A stretch of DNA of 64,000 nt from Bacteroidota bacterium (GCA_026391675.1 JAPLDQ010000004.1:95747-159746); one strand, 5' to 3'; positions 8,105 through 17,681 are shown, counted from the stretch's first letter. A program made the numbers and translations. The notes: a model not told the origin generated them from the sequence alone.

Positions 8105-9004
8105 ATGCCAACAAAAAAAATTATATTAGGATTTGGAATTTTGATTTCATTATTCGCATGTGGTCGCTCGGCTGAAGAAAAAAGAATGACTAACGCTAGT
8201 TTGACTGACAGCACTTCAAATGCCTTTATTTCATCAACTGCTGCAGTTGAAAACAATAAGGACTCAACACATAAATTTATCAGAACTGCCGACCTTAAAT
8301 TTAAAGTTAAAAGTGTAATCGCTTCAACTTACGATATTGAGGCCATAACAAGCAGGCTGGGTGGTTTTGTTACTTATACCAATCTGCAAAGTACTGTTGA
8401 TAATGTAAGTAAAACAGCTATCAATGCTGATTCTACGCTTGAAACAACTTATTATACTGTTTCAAACTCAATTACATTAAGGGTTCCAAATACTAAACTT
8501 GATACAACCTTAAAGGAAATATCAAAAAATATTGACTATTTGGATTACAGGATTATTAAAGCAGATGATGTTGCATTGCAATTGCTTTCAAACAATCTTA
8601 CACAAAAACGTTCAGCTAAATACGAACAGCGATTAGCGAATGCCATCGACAACAGAGGAAAAAAACTTAAAGAAACTACGGTTGCAGAAGATGTTTTGCT
8701 AAATAAACAAGAGCAGGCTGATAATGCCAAAGTTTCAAACCTTTCTTTGAATGACCAGATCAACTTCAGTACCATCACTTTAGCTATTTACCAAAGACAG
8801 ACTTTAAAGCGAGAACTGATATCCAATGATAAAAATATAGAAGCTTATGAGCCCGGATTCGGAAGTAAGATGCTGGATGCATTAAAATATGGCTGGGAAA
8901 TTCTGGCTTCATTTATTATTTTCATGATAAAACTTTGGGGATTAATCCTTTTTGGATTAATTTTATATATACTGTACCGGAAATTTTGGAATAAAAATAA
9001 ATAA
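8105..9004 (+). CDS. DUF4349-type lipoprotein
   Basis: 299 residues. Lipoprotein signal peptide with lipobox SLFAC (Cys 19) and a Ser/Thr-rich linker. A DUF4349-like domain follows, recognisable from FIRTADLKFKVKSV, the Thr/Ser-rich strand ending ITLRVPNTKLDTTLKEI, and a central coiled-coil (QLLSNNLTQKRSAKYEQRLANAI). A C-terminal transmembrane helix (about residues 268-292) precedes a basic tail. The family is envelope-associated with no established biochemical function. It has its own A-rich leader and is monocistronic. Confidence 0.75.
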   Translation: MPTKKIILGFGILISLFACGRSAEEKRMTNASLTDSTSNAFISSTAAVENNKDSTHKFIRTADLKFKVKSVIASTYDIEAITSRLGGFVTYTNLQSTVDNVSKTAINADSTLETTYYTVSNSITLRVPNTKLDTTLKEISKNIDYLDYRIIKADDVALQLLSNNLTQKRSAKYEQRLANAIDNRGKKLKETTVAEDVLLNKQEQADNAKVSNLSLNDQINFSTITLAIYQRQTLKRELISNDKNIEAYEPGFGSKMLDALKYGWEILASFIIFMIKLWGLILFGLILYILYRKFWNKNK

Positions 9005-9121
9005 AATGTAAATAAATAAAATTTTTAACTGATTCAAGTGGTAATTTTACAAATTCATAAAAGGGCATGACTCAAATGTCGTATTAAATATAGTTTGAAT
9101 TTCTGAATAATAGATAATAAT

Positions 9122-10189
9122 ATGAGGTTAGAAGACTTAGGTTATTATAAAAAATTAGAGCAATTTAAATTGGGAAATAATCTCAGTAACTTTGAGATAG
9201 GCAGGGTTATTGCAGAACATAAGGAACGTTATATTATAAGGACTGCAGATAATGAGTTTGAAGCAGAGATTACCGGTAATATGCGGTTTACTGCTATGAG
9301 TCGTGAAGATTTTCCGGCAGTAGGAGACTGGGTCGCCTTTATTTCGTACGATGAAGATACTGCTTTAATTCATAGTATTCTCCCAAGATACTCAGTTGTT
9401 AAAAGGCAGGCAGTCGGGCAATATAGCGAGATTCAGATTATAGCAACAAATATTGATTATGCTTTTTTGGTACAGGCTGTTGACCGGGATTTTAATATCA
9501 ACAGACTGGAACGATATCTTACCATTTGTAATGCATCAAAAGTTAGTCCAATAATTTTACTCACTAAAACAGACTTAATAAACGAGCAGCAGCTTACAGA
9601 GATTTTGGAGCGTATAAAGCTCAGGATAAATAATGTTCCGCTTATTGCGATAAGTAATTTGTCAAAAGACGGCTACGATAAAATTGAAGCGATAATAGAA
9701 AAAGAGAAAACCTATTGCATGCTTGGTTCCTCAGGAGTAGGAAAATCCACCTTGTTAAATAATCTATCCGCTAAAAACATAATGCGAACTGATGCCATTA
9801 GCCAAAGTACAAGCAAAGGGAGGCATATTACCAGTCACCGGGAATTGATTGTACTGGAAAATGGCGGAATATTAATTGACAATCCGGGAATGAGAGAAGT
9901 AGGTATTACTGATGTAGCTGGTGGTCTGGAACTTACTTTTGATAAAATTCATGAGCTTTCACAATATTGTAAGTTTAAATTTTGCTCACATACCGTTGAA
10001 TCTGGATGTTCAGTTATTGATGCAGTTGATAATGGTGAAATTGACAAAGCGACCTATGAAAATTACCTGAAAATGGAACGCGAAAAGGCACATTTTGAAT
10101 CAACAATTGCAGATAGACGAAAAAAGGACAAGGAATTTGGGAAAATGATGAAGAACTATAAAAAAGATTTGAGTAAAAATAAATTCTAG
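9122..10189 (+). CDS. rsgA: Ribosome small-subunit-dependent GTPase RsgA
   Basis: Circularly permuted GTPase that checks late 30S subunit maturation. 355 residues. An N-terminal OB-fold region (FPAVGDWVAF) is followed by the G4 motif LLTKTDLI, the Walker A loop GSSGVGKST near residue 200, the G3 motif DNPGMREVG and a C-terminal zinc finger CKFKFCSHTVESGC. The permuted order G4-G5-G1-G2-G3 is diagnostic. It is somewhat longer than typical (about 300 residues) because of N-terminal and C-terminal Lys-rich extensions. Confidence 0.95.
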   Translation: MRLEDLGYYKKLEQFKLGNNLSNFEIGRVIAEHKERYIIRTADNEFEAEITGNMRFTAMSREDFPAVGDWVAFISYDEDTALIHSILPRYSVVKRQAVGQYSEIQIIATNIDYAFLVQAVDRDFNINRLERYLTICNASKVSPIILLTKTDLINEQQLTEILERIKLRINNVPLIAISNLSKDGYDKIEAIIEKEKTYCMLGSSGVGKSTLLNNLSAKNIMRTDAISQSTSKGRHITSHRELIVLENGGILIDNPGMREVGITDVAGGLELTFDKIHELSQYCKFKFCSHTVESGCSVIDAVDNGEIDKATYENYLKMEREKAHFESTIADRRKKDKEFGKMMKNYKKDLSKNKF

Positions 10190-10260
10190 GCAGAACAATA
10201 GTATTTATACTTTACTTTGAAATTTTGATTTTATTATTGATAAATCAATTTTAATATTTG

Positions 10261-10932
10261 ATGAAAACAAATTATTTGGTTAAACACCTTACGGGCAGCT
10301 TTATATTTTTTGCTATTCTTTTTGTAAGTGGGGGCAGGATAAATTATTGGCAGGGACTTATTTATGTGGCTATTGGCCTTATAATGGTAATATTAAATTA
10401 TACCATTTTTCGGATAGATGCTGCATTGGCTGAAGAACGTTCAAAGCCTGGAGAGAATACTAAAAGATGGGATAAGATTATATTGGGCTTATCATTACTG
10501 CTTACCATTGCAATGTATGTTGTTGCCGGTATGGATTCCGGCCGTTATCATTGTTCCCCTGATTTTCACTGGAGTATGTATCTTTTAGGTGGAATTTTAA
10601 CTGCTACAGGCCAACTGCTGTTTCTAATTGCCCAAAAGCAGAATAAGTTTTTCTCGAGTACCGTCAGAATACAAACCGAACGGAATCATGTGGTTTGCGA
10701 ATCAGGATTGTACAAAACGGTCAGGCATCCGGCTTATCTGGGCTCAATCATTCAGGCAACAGGTTTTTCTTTACTTCTGGGATCACTCTGGAGTATTATA
10801 CCTGTAACTTTATTGATTATTTTGTTGATAATACGGACAAAACTGGAAGATAATACCCTGATAAATGAATTGAAAGGCTATACTGAATATTCGCTTAAAA
10901 CCCGGTTTAAGCTTTTCCCTTATATTTGGTAA
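10261..10932 (+). CDS. Isoprenylcysteine carboxyl methyltransferase/PEMT-family membrane protein
   Basis: 223 residues from the ATG at 10261 (the track uses TTG at 10258). About five transmembrane segments. The C-terminal family signature CESGLYKTVRHPAYLGSI, then TLINELKGYTEYSLKTRFKLFPYIW, is typical of ICMT/phospholipid methyltransferase-like proteins, where the RHPxY...E pattern contacts S-adenosylmethionine. Bacterial members have mostly unknown substrates. It follows rsgA after 71 bp with no terminator, so co-transcription is possible. Confidence 0.8.
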   Translation: MKTNYLVKHLTGSFIFFAILFVSGGRINYWQGLIYVAIGLIMVILNYTIFRIDAALAEERSKPGENTKRWDKIILGLSLLLTIAMYVVAGMDSGRYHCSPDFHWSMYLLGGILTATGQLLFLIAQKQNKFFSSTVRIQTERNHVVCESGLYKTVRHPAYLGSIIQATGFSLLLGSLWSIIPVTLLIILLIIRTKLEDNTLINELKGYTEYSLKTRFKLFPYIW

Positions 10933-11283
10933 TGATTTGTTCATGTGTTGATACGATAATGCGATGATGAGTTTGTTGGCTGATTCACAAAAAGGTTGGT
11001 TATTATTATTTAATGGAGATTCTTCGCTATCACTACTAATGACAAGTTTTGTTTTTTGTTGATTTTTAAGTATATATAAGAAACATGACAATGAAATTAA
11101 AACTAGTTGATTCTTTAATCTTTGCGGTTCTCCGCGTAAAACTCCGCGGCACTCTGCGGTTAAATTAAGGCTTGAACAACTTATAACTTATAATTTATAA
11201 CTCATAATTCATAACTCATAACTCCAACAAAAAAGCCCTGCAAATTAGGATATTTACAGGGCTTTTTCTATTTGTTGTAACTT
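10933..11283. other. 351-bp intergenic region packed with dispersed repeats
   Basis: From left to right: a GATACGATAATGCGATGATG-type repeat (10948-10967; a relative on the opposite strand is at 60431-60466), a GATTCTTCGCTATC element (11018-11044, inverse of the CATTCCGA family at 63834), a CTTTGCGGTTCTCCGCG element (11119-11165; relatives at 58031-58136), a TAACTTATAA array (11179-11224) and a terminator. The minus ORF 10810-11091 is repeat-derived and overlaps the preceding gene, so it is not called. Confidence 0.7.
11229..11268. terminator. Bidirectional Rho-independent terminator
   Basis: AAAAAGCCCTG/CAGGGCTTTTT stem with A/T runs on both sides. It lies 16 bp beyond the stop of the minus-strand TPR lipoprotein gene and can also stop plus-strand readthrough. 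Confidence 0.85.
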
Positions 11284-11877
11284 TTAATTAGCTGTTGCCA
11301 GCTTATTAAAAATCTTTAATTCCTCTTCTGCTTCCTTGGTTTTACCCAATTGTTTGTATGCAATAGATAAATTATGATGCGATTGGGCATGGTTATAATT
11401 TATCTGTATGTTTTTCTTTAACAAACTACAGGCTTTTTCCGGATTTTTGATATTCAGATAGCTGGTAGCCAGATCGCACCTTACATTTACGTTTTTATCA
11501 TTCAGCTTCAATGCTTTTTCATAATAAATAATAGCCTTGTCACTCTGTTCTATATCGTAATAAATATTACCCAGCAGTATCAGGGCATTCTCATTTTTTT
11601 CGTCTAGTGTAGAAACTATTTTTAAATGATAAATGGCATTGTCAAATTGTTTTTTTACATAATAATTATTTGCCAGCATGATTCGCATTTCAATGTTTAA
11701 AGAATCTTTAATCAATTCTTTTTCATAAATAGCAAAGCTGTCTGCAGGAAACATATCCACAGCATTTTGCTTTATAGTCACAATATTAGGTTTTACGTCA
11801 GATTTGTTTTTGCAGGCAGAAAAACCTAATATTAGTATAAATGAGGATAAGCTAAAAATAAGAATTCTGTAATTCAT
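11284..11877 (-). CDS. TPR-repeat lipoprotein
   Basis: 197 residues. Lipoprotein signal with lipobox GFSAC. About three to four TPR units follow (ANNYYVKKQFDNAIYHLKIV, LGNIYYDIEQSDKAIIYYEK, LATSYLNIKNPEKACSLLKK, LSIAYKQLGKTKEAEEELKI). It lies 15 bp downstream of the OB-fold lipoprotein gene on the same strand, in the cytochrome maturation neighbourhood. TPR lipoproteins next to cytochrome c maturation genes sometimes act as apocytochrome chaperones (compare CcmI/NrfG), but that role here is inference. Confidence 0.75.
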   Translation of the reverse strand: MNYRILIFSLSSFILILGFSACKNKSDVKPNIVTIKQNAVDMFPADSFAIYEKELIKDSLNIEMRIMLANNYYVKKQFDNAIYHLKIVSTLDEKNENALILLGNIYYDIEQSDKAIIYYEKALKLNDKNVNVRCDLATSYLNIKNPEKACSLLKKNIQINYNHAQSHHNLSIAYKQLGKTKEAEEELKIFNKLATAN

Positions 11878-11892
11878 AGTATGGTTGTAAAA

Positions 11893-12669
11893 CTATTTGC
11901 TGATTTTTGCTTCTTCAACCAATACTTCATAAAAATAACTGTAGCCTAAATCTTTATTCAAAGCTACTTTTCCTTCTATGGTAATAACATCACCAACGTT
12001 AACTTTTGTAGCTAAATCTGTAGTAATTGTTAAATCAAATTTACCGTCAGATTCAGTACCATCCTGTAAATGGATCCAGTTTTTATTCATAATGTCAGGG
12101 CTGAATTTGGTAACTTTACCTTTTATTTTTACAGTTTTACCACCAAAACTGGCTTTTTTAGCAAATAAATCAGCAATGCTGATGCCTCCTTTTATAGGAT
12201 CAATTTTTACTTCGATTTTACTTACTTTAGGTTTTCCTGTGGTTGGCATGGTAGTGTCAGAAGAATTCATAAATTCATGTGAAGGAACCTGACCGATTTC
12301 TTTTTTTACAAAATCTGCTGTTTTTCTCATTTCGTCAATAAACAGCACTTCTTTAAATTCTCTGTTTAATTCCTTGCTTTTAAAATTATTCATTGGGAAG
12401 CCTTTTTTATAATAAGCTGTATCCCCAACTTTAAAATCTGCAAATGAAATTGCGCCCCAGATTGTATCAGATTCTTTAACTTTAGGATTTCCAATTTCAT
12501 TAAACTGCAAATAAGTATAGGTTCCGGCATTCATAACTTTTTGGATAACAACAGTGTGGATGCCTAATTTTAATAATTCAGCCTGTTTGGCATTATTATT
12601 TGATTTACATGCAATTATAATTGAAATTGCAAAAATTGCAAGTGTTAATAATTTTAATTTAGTTTTCAT
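11893..12669 (-). CDS. OB-fold lipoprotein of the cytochrome neighbourhood
   Basis: 258 residues. Lipoprotein signal ends IIIAC. The middle carries a domain of unclear family (YTYLQFNEIGNPKVKESDTIW). The C-terminal ~95 residues form an OB-fold resembling nucleic-acid-binding OB/tRNA_anti domains (GKTVKIKGKVTKFSPDIMNK, WIHLQDGT, VGDVITIEGKVALN). Export as a lipoprotein makes nucleic-acid binding unlikely. First gene of a two-gene operon with the TPR lipoprotein. A second OB-fold lipoprotein lies at 13549, on the other side of the PepSY gene. Confidence 0.68.
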   Translation of the reverse strand: MKTKLKLLTLAIFAISIIIACKSNNNAKQAELLKLGIHTVVIQKVMNAGTYTYLQFNEIGNPKVKESDTIWGAISFADFKVGDTAYYKKGFPMNNFKSKELNREFKEVLFIDEMRKTADFVKKEIGQVPSHEFMNSSDTTMPTTGKPKVSKIEVKIDPIKGGISIADLFAKKASFGGKTVKIKGKVTKFSPDIMNKNWIHLQDGTESDGKFDLTITTDLATKVNVGDVITIEGKVALNKDLGYSYFYEVLVEEAKISK

Positions 12670-12738
12670 TTTCGTCTTCTTTATTTTGTTAATTATTGAT
12701 TTATAAATATTTGTGTAAAAAGCTGATTAAATTTTTTG

Positions 12739-12746
12739 CAAAAATA
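12739..12746 (-). promoter_or_regulatory. Candidate -7 element for the OB-fold/TPR lipoprotein operon
   Basis: TATTTTTG on the minus strand, 70 bp upstream of the start codon. Confidence 0.35.
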
Positions 12747-12825
12747 CGTATTAATTTTAAATAAAAAATGCCAAATCAATTGATATTTTACAGCTTTATT
12801 AAATGGAAATAAGATACTTGAGCAA

Positions 12826-13395
12826 TTATAAGAGAATAAGTGCTAAAATTGGAATAATCAAACCGGCTATAACAAACCATATTCCTCTTTTACTCAGGCT
12901 GTTCTTGCTTTTTGCAATAATAAACAAACCACTTATAGCAATAATTATCATACCTACACAAAACAGGTCAGAGAACCATAGCCACCATTTACCGGGGTTG
13001 TAATGCAAAAAATTGATTTCAAAGAAAAAAGGTCTTCTTGTAATCTTTTCTATATAACCTTCTTTTGTTTCAAGGTTAATAGTAATGGAACCATTGTCAA
13101 TAAATATTTTCAAGGTTGATTTGTCAGGGAAAAAGTATTTTTTGTAATGATTTTCTTCATGAAAGTTTTTCAATAATGACATAACCCAGTCGTTTGTAAC
13201 TGTTGATTTGTCAAAACTTTCGTTTATTTTAAAATCATTATAACTGATATTATAATTAGGATTCCAGTCCTTTTTATGATTTAATGCTATTCCTGAGATA
13301 CAGTAAATTATAGTTAAGCCGAAAAAGAAATAACCGATATCACGGTGTAATATTCTGTTCCATTTACGGAAGATTCTTAATGCATTTGAAGCCAT
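12826..13395 (-). CDS. PepSY-associated transmembrane protein
   Basis: 189 residues. The N-terminal RIFRKWNRILHRDIGYFFFG followed by a helix and SGIALNHKKDWNP is the hallmark of PepSY-associated TM proteins of Bacteroidota. A periplasmic PepSY-like region follows, then two C-terminal helices (SDLFCVGMIIIAISGLFII and FVIAGLIIPILALILL). Relatives are linked to iron/heme reduction or respiratory modules and carry membrane His residues (LHRD, LNHK) that may bind heme. It sits between two OB-fold lipoprotein genes and near ccsBA, which fits a heme or redox role; that link is contextual. Confidence 0.78.
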   Translation of the reverse strand: MASNALRIFRKWNRILHRDIGYFFFGLTIIYCISGIALNHKKDWNPNYNISYNDFKINESFDKSTVTNDWVMSLLKNFHEENHYKKYFFPDKSTLKIFIDNGSITINLETKEGYIEKITRRPFFFEINFLHYNPGKWWLWFSDLFCVGMIIIAISGLFIIAKSKNSLSKRGIWFVIAGLIIPILALILL

Positions 13396-13435
13396 TTAAT
13401 TGATATTTAAGTGAAAATAATTATAATGCTAAAGT

Positions 13436-13483
13436 TTAAAAAAAACAGGTATAAAAACTTTTTTAAATATTCTTATACCTGTT
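13436..13483 (-). terminator. Terminator for the 13549-14145 lipoprotein gene
   Basis: Minus-strand stem AAACAGGTATAA/TTATACCTGTTT, followed on that strand by a run of about eight T residues; 66 bp after the stop codon. Confidence 0.8.
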
Positions 13484-13548
13484 TATCGTAAATAGCTAAT
13501 TAGCTAATACTTTATAAACTTTTAACTTTATAAATTATAAACTGATTT

Positions 13549-14145
13549 TTATTTTTTGATTTCTTTTAAATCTTTACAATCAATTGCATAAATGGAAATA
13601 TATGCTTTCCCGCTTTCTTCCAGCTTTTTACGGAATGCTTTTACTTCTGCATAAGGATCATCAGTTTTTGTTTCTTCAACTTTCGATTTATCTTTGGTTT
13701 GACCTGTAATAGCTTTATTTTCTTCATTACAAACTTTCTGATCTTTATCTGCTACCTGTTTTTTAATGTCAGCTTCCCATTCATTCAGGGCATTAGCATC
13801 AATTTTTTCATCTTCAATAACAGTACCGGTAATTTCAATATCAGAACCTTCATATTTTAAATCGAAAGTAGAAAAACTTCCTCCAGCATTAATTTTTACC
13901 GTTTTTTCAGGATCAGCTGTAAAAAGGAATAGTTTTTTTCCGCTGTGTTTACATACATGCGATACAGTACCTTTTATTACTACTTCTTTTCCTGCCCATT
14001 TTTCTGGAGCAACTAGAAAACTGTCAACGGTTAGCACATTACTCACTTTAACTGAATCAGCAGATTGAGCATTTTTATTTTTACAGCCACTGTTATTAGC
14101 TAAAACAATAGCACATACAACTAATAAGATGATTAACTTTTTCAT
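13549..14145 (-). CDS. OB-fold/DUF4920-like lipoprotein
   Basis: 198 residues. Lipoprotein signal ending NSGC. A compact beta-rich domain (KWAGKEVVIKGTVSHVCKHSGKKLF...SDIEITGTVIED) resembles the OB-like DUF4920 family, in which a Cys (VCKHSGK) sits in the central strand. The C-terminal half is Lys/Glu/Asp-rich and probably a flexible helix. It has its own promoter and terminator and diverges from ccsBA. Its neighbours suggest a periplasmic accessory to cytochrome maturation; the function is not established. Confidence 0.65.
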   Translation of the reverse strand: MKKLIILLVVCAIVLANNSGCKNKNAQSADSVKVSNVLTVDSFLVAPEKWAGKEVVIKGTVSHVCKHSGKKLFLFTADPEKTVKINAGGSFSTFDLKYEGSDIEITGTVIEDEKIDANALNEWEADIKKQVADKDQKVCNEENKAITGQTKDKSKVEETKTDDPYAEVKAFRKKLEESGKAYISIYAIDCKDLKEIKK

Positions 14146-14496
14146 TGGTTTTTTTGATTAAATTTTTACAAAAATAATAAATTTTACTTTCTTTAAGACA
14201 TCAGAATCTGAAGAAACCTTCGCTTTTATAAAAAATATTTTATGATATATATCGCATATTAAATGATATAAGTCAAAATAAATATATTTTTTTCAAATAA
14301 TTAGAATTTTTTTTAGTATTTTTATCATTGAATTTCAGAATTATAATACATAAATAGTATTTAAAAAATGAATTTTAAAGAATGAATGAATACTTGTTGT
14401 TGATATATATTAGTATTCGTTTAACACCAAGATTAAGGTATTTTTTGTAATATTGCCTTGATTTTTAAAAACTAAAATAACGAAAATATAAGATTA
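14146..14496. other. 351-bp divergent promoter region between the OB lipoprotein and ccsBA
   Basis: Very AT-rich, with no ORF, repeat or hairpin that I can identify apart from the minus-strand -7 motif at 14169. I see no exact TAnnTTTG for ccsBA. It could hold binding sites for a redox regulator, but none was recognised. Confidence 0.4.
14169..14176 (-). promoter_or_regulatory. Candidate -7 element for the DUF4920-like lipoprotein
   Basis: TATTTTTG on the minus strand, 24 bp before the start codon. Confidence 0.35.
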
Positions 14497-17400
14497 ATGA
14501 AAAGAATTCTGAATTTTTTATTATCATCAAAAGCTACACTGATTTTCTTATTGTTATTTGCTGTAGCTATGGCTGTAGCTACTTTTGTTGAAGATAAATA
14601 TGATACTGTAACTGCCAGACAACTGATATATAATACACTTTGGTTTGAATTATTGTTCTTACTGCTGATAGTAAATCTAATAGGACATATTAAACCTTAT
14701 CATCTGTTTACACTGAGAAAATTAGGCGGATTGCTTTTCCATTTTGCTTTTATAGCTATGATTTTGGGTGCTTTTATTACCAGATATTTTGGCAGCGAAG
14801 CCAGTATGCACATACGTAAAGGCGAAACCAGCAATATTATATACAGCAATGAACCTGCAATATTGATTTCATGTTCTGAAAATGATAAAAATTATAACTT
14901 TGAATTCCCTGTTAACAAAGGGGATAACAGTAAAAATACATTCACCGCAACAATTCCAACTGCAAAAGCAGGAAATATAGAAATAAGGTATAAAGAGCTG
15001 ATTCCTAATGCTGTTGCCAAAATTGAAGAAAATGTTGCCGGTGGTAAAAATATGATTGAACTTGCGTTTGCTTCAGCTATGGGCATGCAAAAATTAATGC
15101 TCAGCAATGGCGAATTAAAGAATATTGGCAGTACAAATATTTCATTCAACAGTAGCAATAATACAGATGGTATTAGAATCTCTGATGTAAAAGGGATAGC
15201 TGATATAATTGCTCCTATTGATATTGTTGAATCCTCTATGGATGGTACTCAAACAGATACCATAAGAAAAGATTCAACAGCAGCATTAAAAGAGGGCTAT
15301 TTATATCACATTAACGGAACAAATGTTTTGTATTCCAAAATGTATAAAAATGCCAGAAAAGTCCTGGTTAGCGGAACCGACGAAATGGGAAGGGGAGGAG
15401 ATGATGTTGTAATACTGGATGTTAATGTTAACGGTAAAAAACAGGAATTGACTGTTTTTAATACATCTCCTTATGCCGCAGAATATGAGGATTACGTAAT
15501 TGAAGGTGTAAAGCTTAGTATAGCTTTTGGCAACAAACCTGTTCAACTACCTTTCTCACTTTGTTTAAAAGACTTTATTCTGGAAAGATATCCGGGTTCC
15601 GAAAGTCCTTCATCCTACAGAAGTGAAGTTACTTTAATAGATAGCAGAGAAAGTTTAAAAGAAGACCGTAGTATATTTATGAATAATGTATTAGACTATA
15701 ATAAATACAGATTTTTTCAATCATCTTACGATAATGATGAACAGGGTACTGTGCTTTCTGTGAACCACGATTTCTGGGGCACAACTATTTCGTATCTGGG
15801 ATATGTATTGTTGGGTATAGGTTTTGTATATACTTTGTTTAGTAAATATTCACGTTTTAGTGCTTTGAAAAAATCGATAAATGAAATCAGAGAAAAAAGA
15901 AAAGCACAGGTTTTAACTTTGGTGTTGTTATTTGCATCATTTGGTTTAAGCTATGCCCAACCTGCAACAAATAAAGTTGTTGATGCAAATCATGCAATTA
16001 AATTGGGTCATATGCTTACCCAAACCTATGATGGACGTTTTGCACCGGTACATACCCTTGCACTGGATTTAATGCATAAAATAGCCAAAAAGGAAACATA
16101 TGAGATTGAAGGTAAAGGTAAAATGAATGCAATGCAGGTATTTATTGATATTATTGCTGAACCACAATTCTGGCAGGATCAGAAAATTATATATGTTCCT
16201 CAGAAACAGATACAGGAAGTTATCGGTATTAATACTGAATATGCTGCATTCCGCGATTTTTTTGATGCAAATTCACAATATAAACTGGAAGCTCTTATAA
16301 ATGAATCTTTCAGAAAAAAACAAAGCGAAAAGAATAAACTTGACAGAGAAATTTTAAAAGTTGATGAAAGGGTAAATATATTTCATATGATGACCAACGG
16401 AAGTATATTGAAAATTTTCCCCGAACAAAATTCAAAAAATAACAAATGGTTAAGCTGGGATGATAAAGTAGCTTCCATCCCTTTAACAGGCGCAATTACT
16501 GCAATTAATGAAGATTTGAAACTTAAGGTATTCAGCTATTCAAGTTTAATGCAGGCATACGTATTTGAAGTGATACAGGCAAAAGAAAGCGGAGATTATT
16601 CCAAAGCCGATAAAATTCTTGATTATATTACTGCGATTCAAAAGCAAAATTCAGATCCGAATTTATTACCCTCTGAAACTAAAATAAATGCAGAAGTATT
16701 TTATAATAATGCTGATATTTTTATTTTACTTAAAAATGTATATGCTTTATTAAGCGTGCTCATGCTTGTATTAGCATTTATTGATAATGTCAGAATAAAG
16801 AAAAGTAAAATTATTTCACTTTCTTTAAATATTTTAACTGTAATATTAATGCTCGCCTTCTTGTATCATACAATAGGCATGGGCTTAAGATGGTATATAA
16901 CCGGACATGCACCATGGGCAAATGGATATGAAGCACTGATTCTGGTTGCCTGGGGTTCATTAATTGCCGGATTCGGCTTTGTAAAATATTCAAAATTAAC
17001 CTTAGCTGCAACTGCATTGCTTGCTTTCTTTATGCTGATGACAGCAAGTCACAGCAGCTACGACCCACAGTTAACCAATCTGCCTCCGGTATTGAAATCT
17101 TATTGGTTAATAATTCATGTTGCTACATTAACAATAAGTTATGGATTTTTAGGATTAGGTTTTATTTTAGGTTTGATGAATTTATTCATATACTTATTTA
17201 AAAATCAAAAGAACGCCGGTCATTTGGATCTTCTCATTGCTGAAAATTCATATATTATCGAAATGAATTTAATTATAGGTTTAATGTTAGCAACCTTAGG
17301 TACTTTTCTTGGAGCGGTCTGGGCCAATGAATCATGGGGAAAATACTGGGGTTGGGATGCCAAGGAAACCTGGGCGCTTATCATTGTAATTACCTATTCA

Positions 17401-17658
17401 ATCGTTATTCACATGAGGTTTGTACCCAAATTAAATACAAAATATGCATTCAATGTAGCTTCAGTATTGGGATTTTCTAGTGTAATGATGACATTTGTTG
17501 GTGTAAATTACTATTTATCAAAAGGAATGCACAGTTATGGTGCCGGAGAAACCCCTGTTTTCCCACTTTGGGCTTGGGGCACGATTTTTGCTATTATCAT
17601 ATTAATTATTTCTGCAGGAATAAGAGAGAAAAATTATAAACAATTAAAATCAAATTAA
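14497..17658 (+). CDS. ccsBA: Fused cytochrome c synthetase CcsBA (ResB-CcsA)
   Basis: System II heme lyase: exports heme and attaches it to CxxCH motifs of apocytochromes in the periplasm. 1053 residues. The N-terminal ResB/CcsB part has TM helices near 10-30, 48-65 and 78-97, a long periplasmic domain and another helix near 430-450. A further periplasmic stretch (about 485-740) follows. The C-terminal CcsA part has about eight helices and the heme-handling WWD motif WANESWGKYWGWDAKETWAL near residue 945. Ligand-type His residues are visible in TGHAPWANGYE, WLIIHVATL and KGMHSYG. The fusion is usual in Bacteroidota. It sits immediately upstream of the multiheme cytochromes it presumably matures. 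Confidence 0.95.
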   Translation: MKRILNFLLSSKATLIFLLLFAVAMAVATFVEDKYDTVTARQLIYNTLWFELLFLLLIVNLIGHIKPYHLFTLRKLGGLLFHFAFIAMILGAFITRYFGSEASMHIRKGETSNIIYSNEPAILISCSENDKNYNFEFPVNKGDNSKNTFTATIPTAKAGNIEIRYKELIPNAVAKIEENVAGGKNMIELAFASAMGMQKLMLSNGELKNIGSTNISFNSSNNTDGIRISDVKGIADIIAPIDIVESSMDGTQTDTIRKDSTAALKEGYLYHINGTNVLYSKMYKNARKVLVSGTDEMGRGGDDVVILDVNVNGKKQELTVFNTSPYAAEYEDYVIEGVKLSIAFGNKPVQLPFSLCLKDFILERYPGSESPSSYRSEVTLIDSRESLKEDRSIFMNNVLDYNKYRFFQSSYDNDEQGTVLSVNHDFWGTTISYLGYVLLGIGFVYTLFSKYSRFSALKKSINEIREKRKAQVLTLVLLFASFGLSYAQPATNKVVDANHAIKLGHMLTQTYDGRFAPVHTLALDLMHKIAKKETYEIEGKGKMNAMQVFIDIIAEPQFWQDQKIIYVPQKQIQEVIGINTEYAAFRDFFDANSQYKLEALINESFRKKQSEKNKLDREILKVDERVNIFHMMTNGSILKIFPEQNSKNNKWLSWDDKVASIPLTGAITAINEDLKLKVFSYSSLMQAYVFEVIQAKESGDYSKADKILDYITAIQKQNSDPNLLPSETKINAEVFYNNADIFILLKNVYALLSVLMLVLAFIDNVRIKKSKIISLSLNILTVILMLAFLYHTIGMGLRWYITGHAPWANGYEALILVAWGSLIAGFGFVKYSKLTLAATALLAFFMLMTASHSSYDPQLTNLPPVLKSYWLIIHVATLTISYGFLGLGFILGLMNLFIYLFKNQKNAGHLDLLIAENSYIIEMNLIIGLMLATLGTFLGAVWANESWGKYWGWDAKETWALIIVITYSIVIHMRFVPKLNTKYAFNVASVLGFSSVMMTFVGVNYYLSKGMHSYGAGETPVFPLWAWGTIFAIIILIISAGIREKNYKQLKSN

Positions 17659-17681
17659 TTACTAACTTAAAAACGAAAATC

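Noticed and set aside
10810-11091. 93-codon minus-strand ORF
   Set aside because: Overlaps the methyltransferase gene and is built from dispersed repeat words (VISSDSEES); no independent coding sign.
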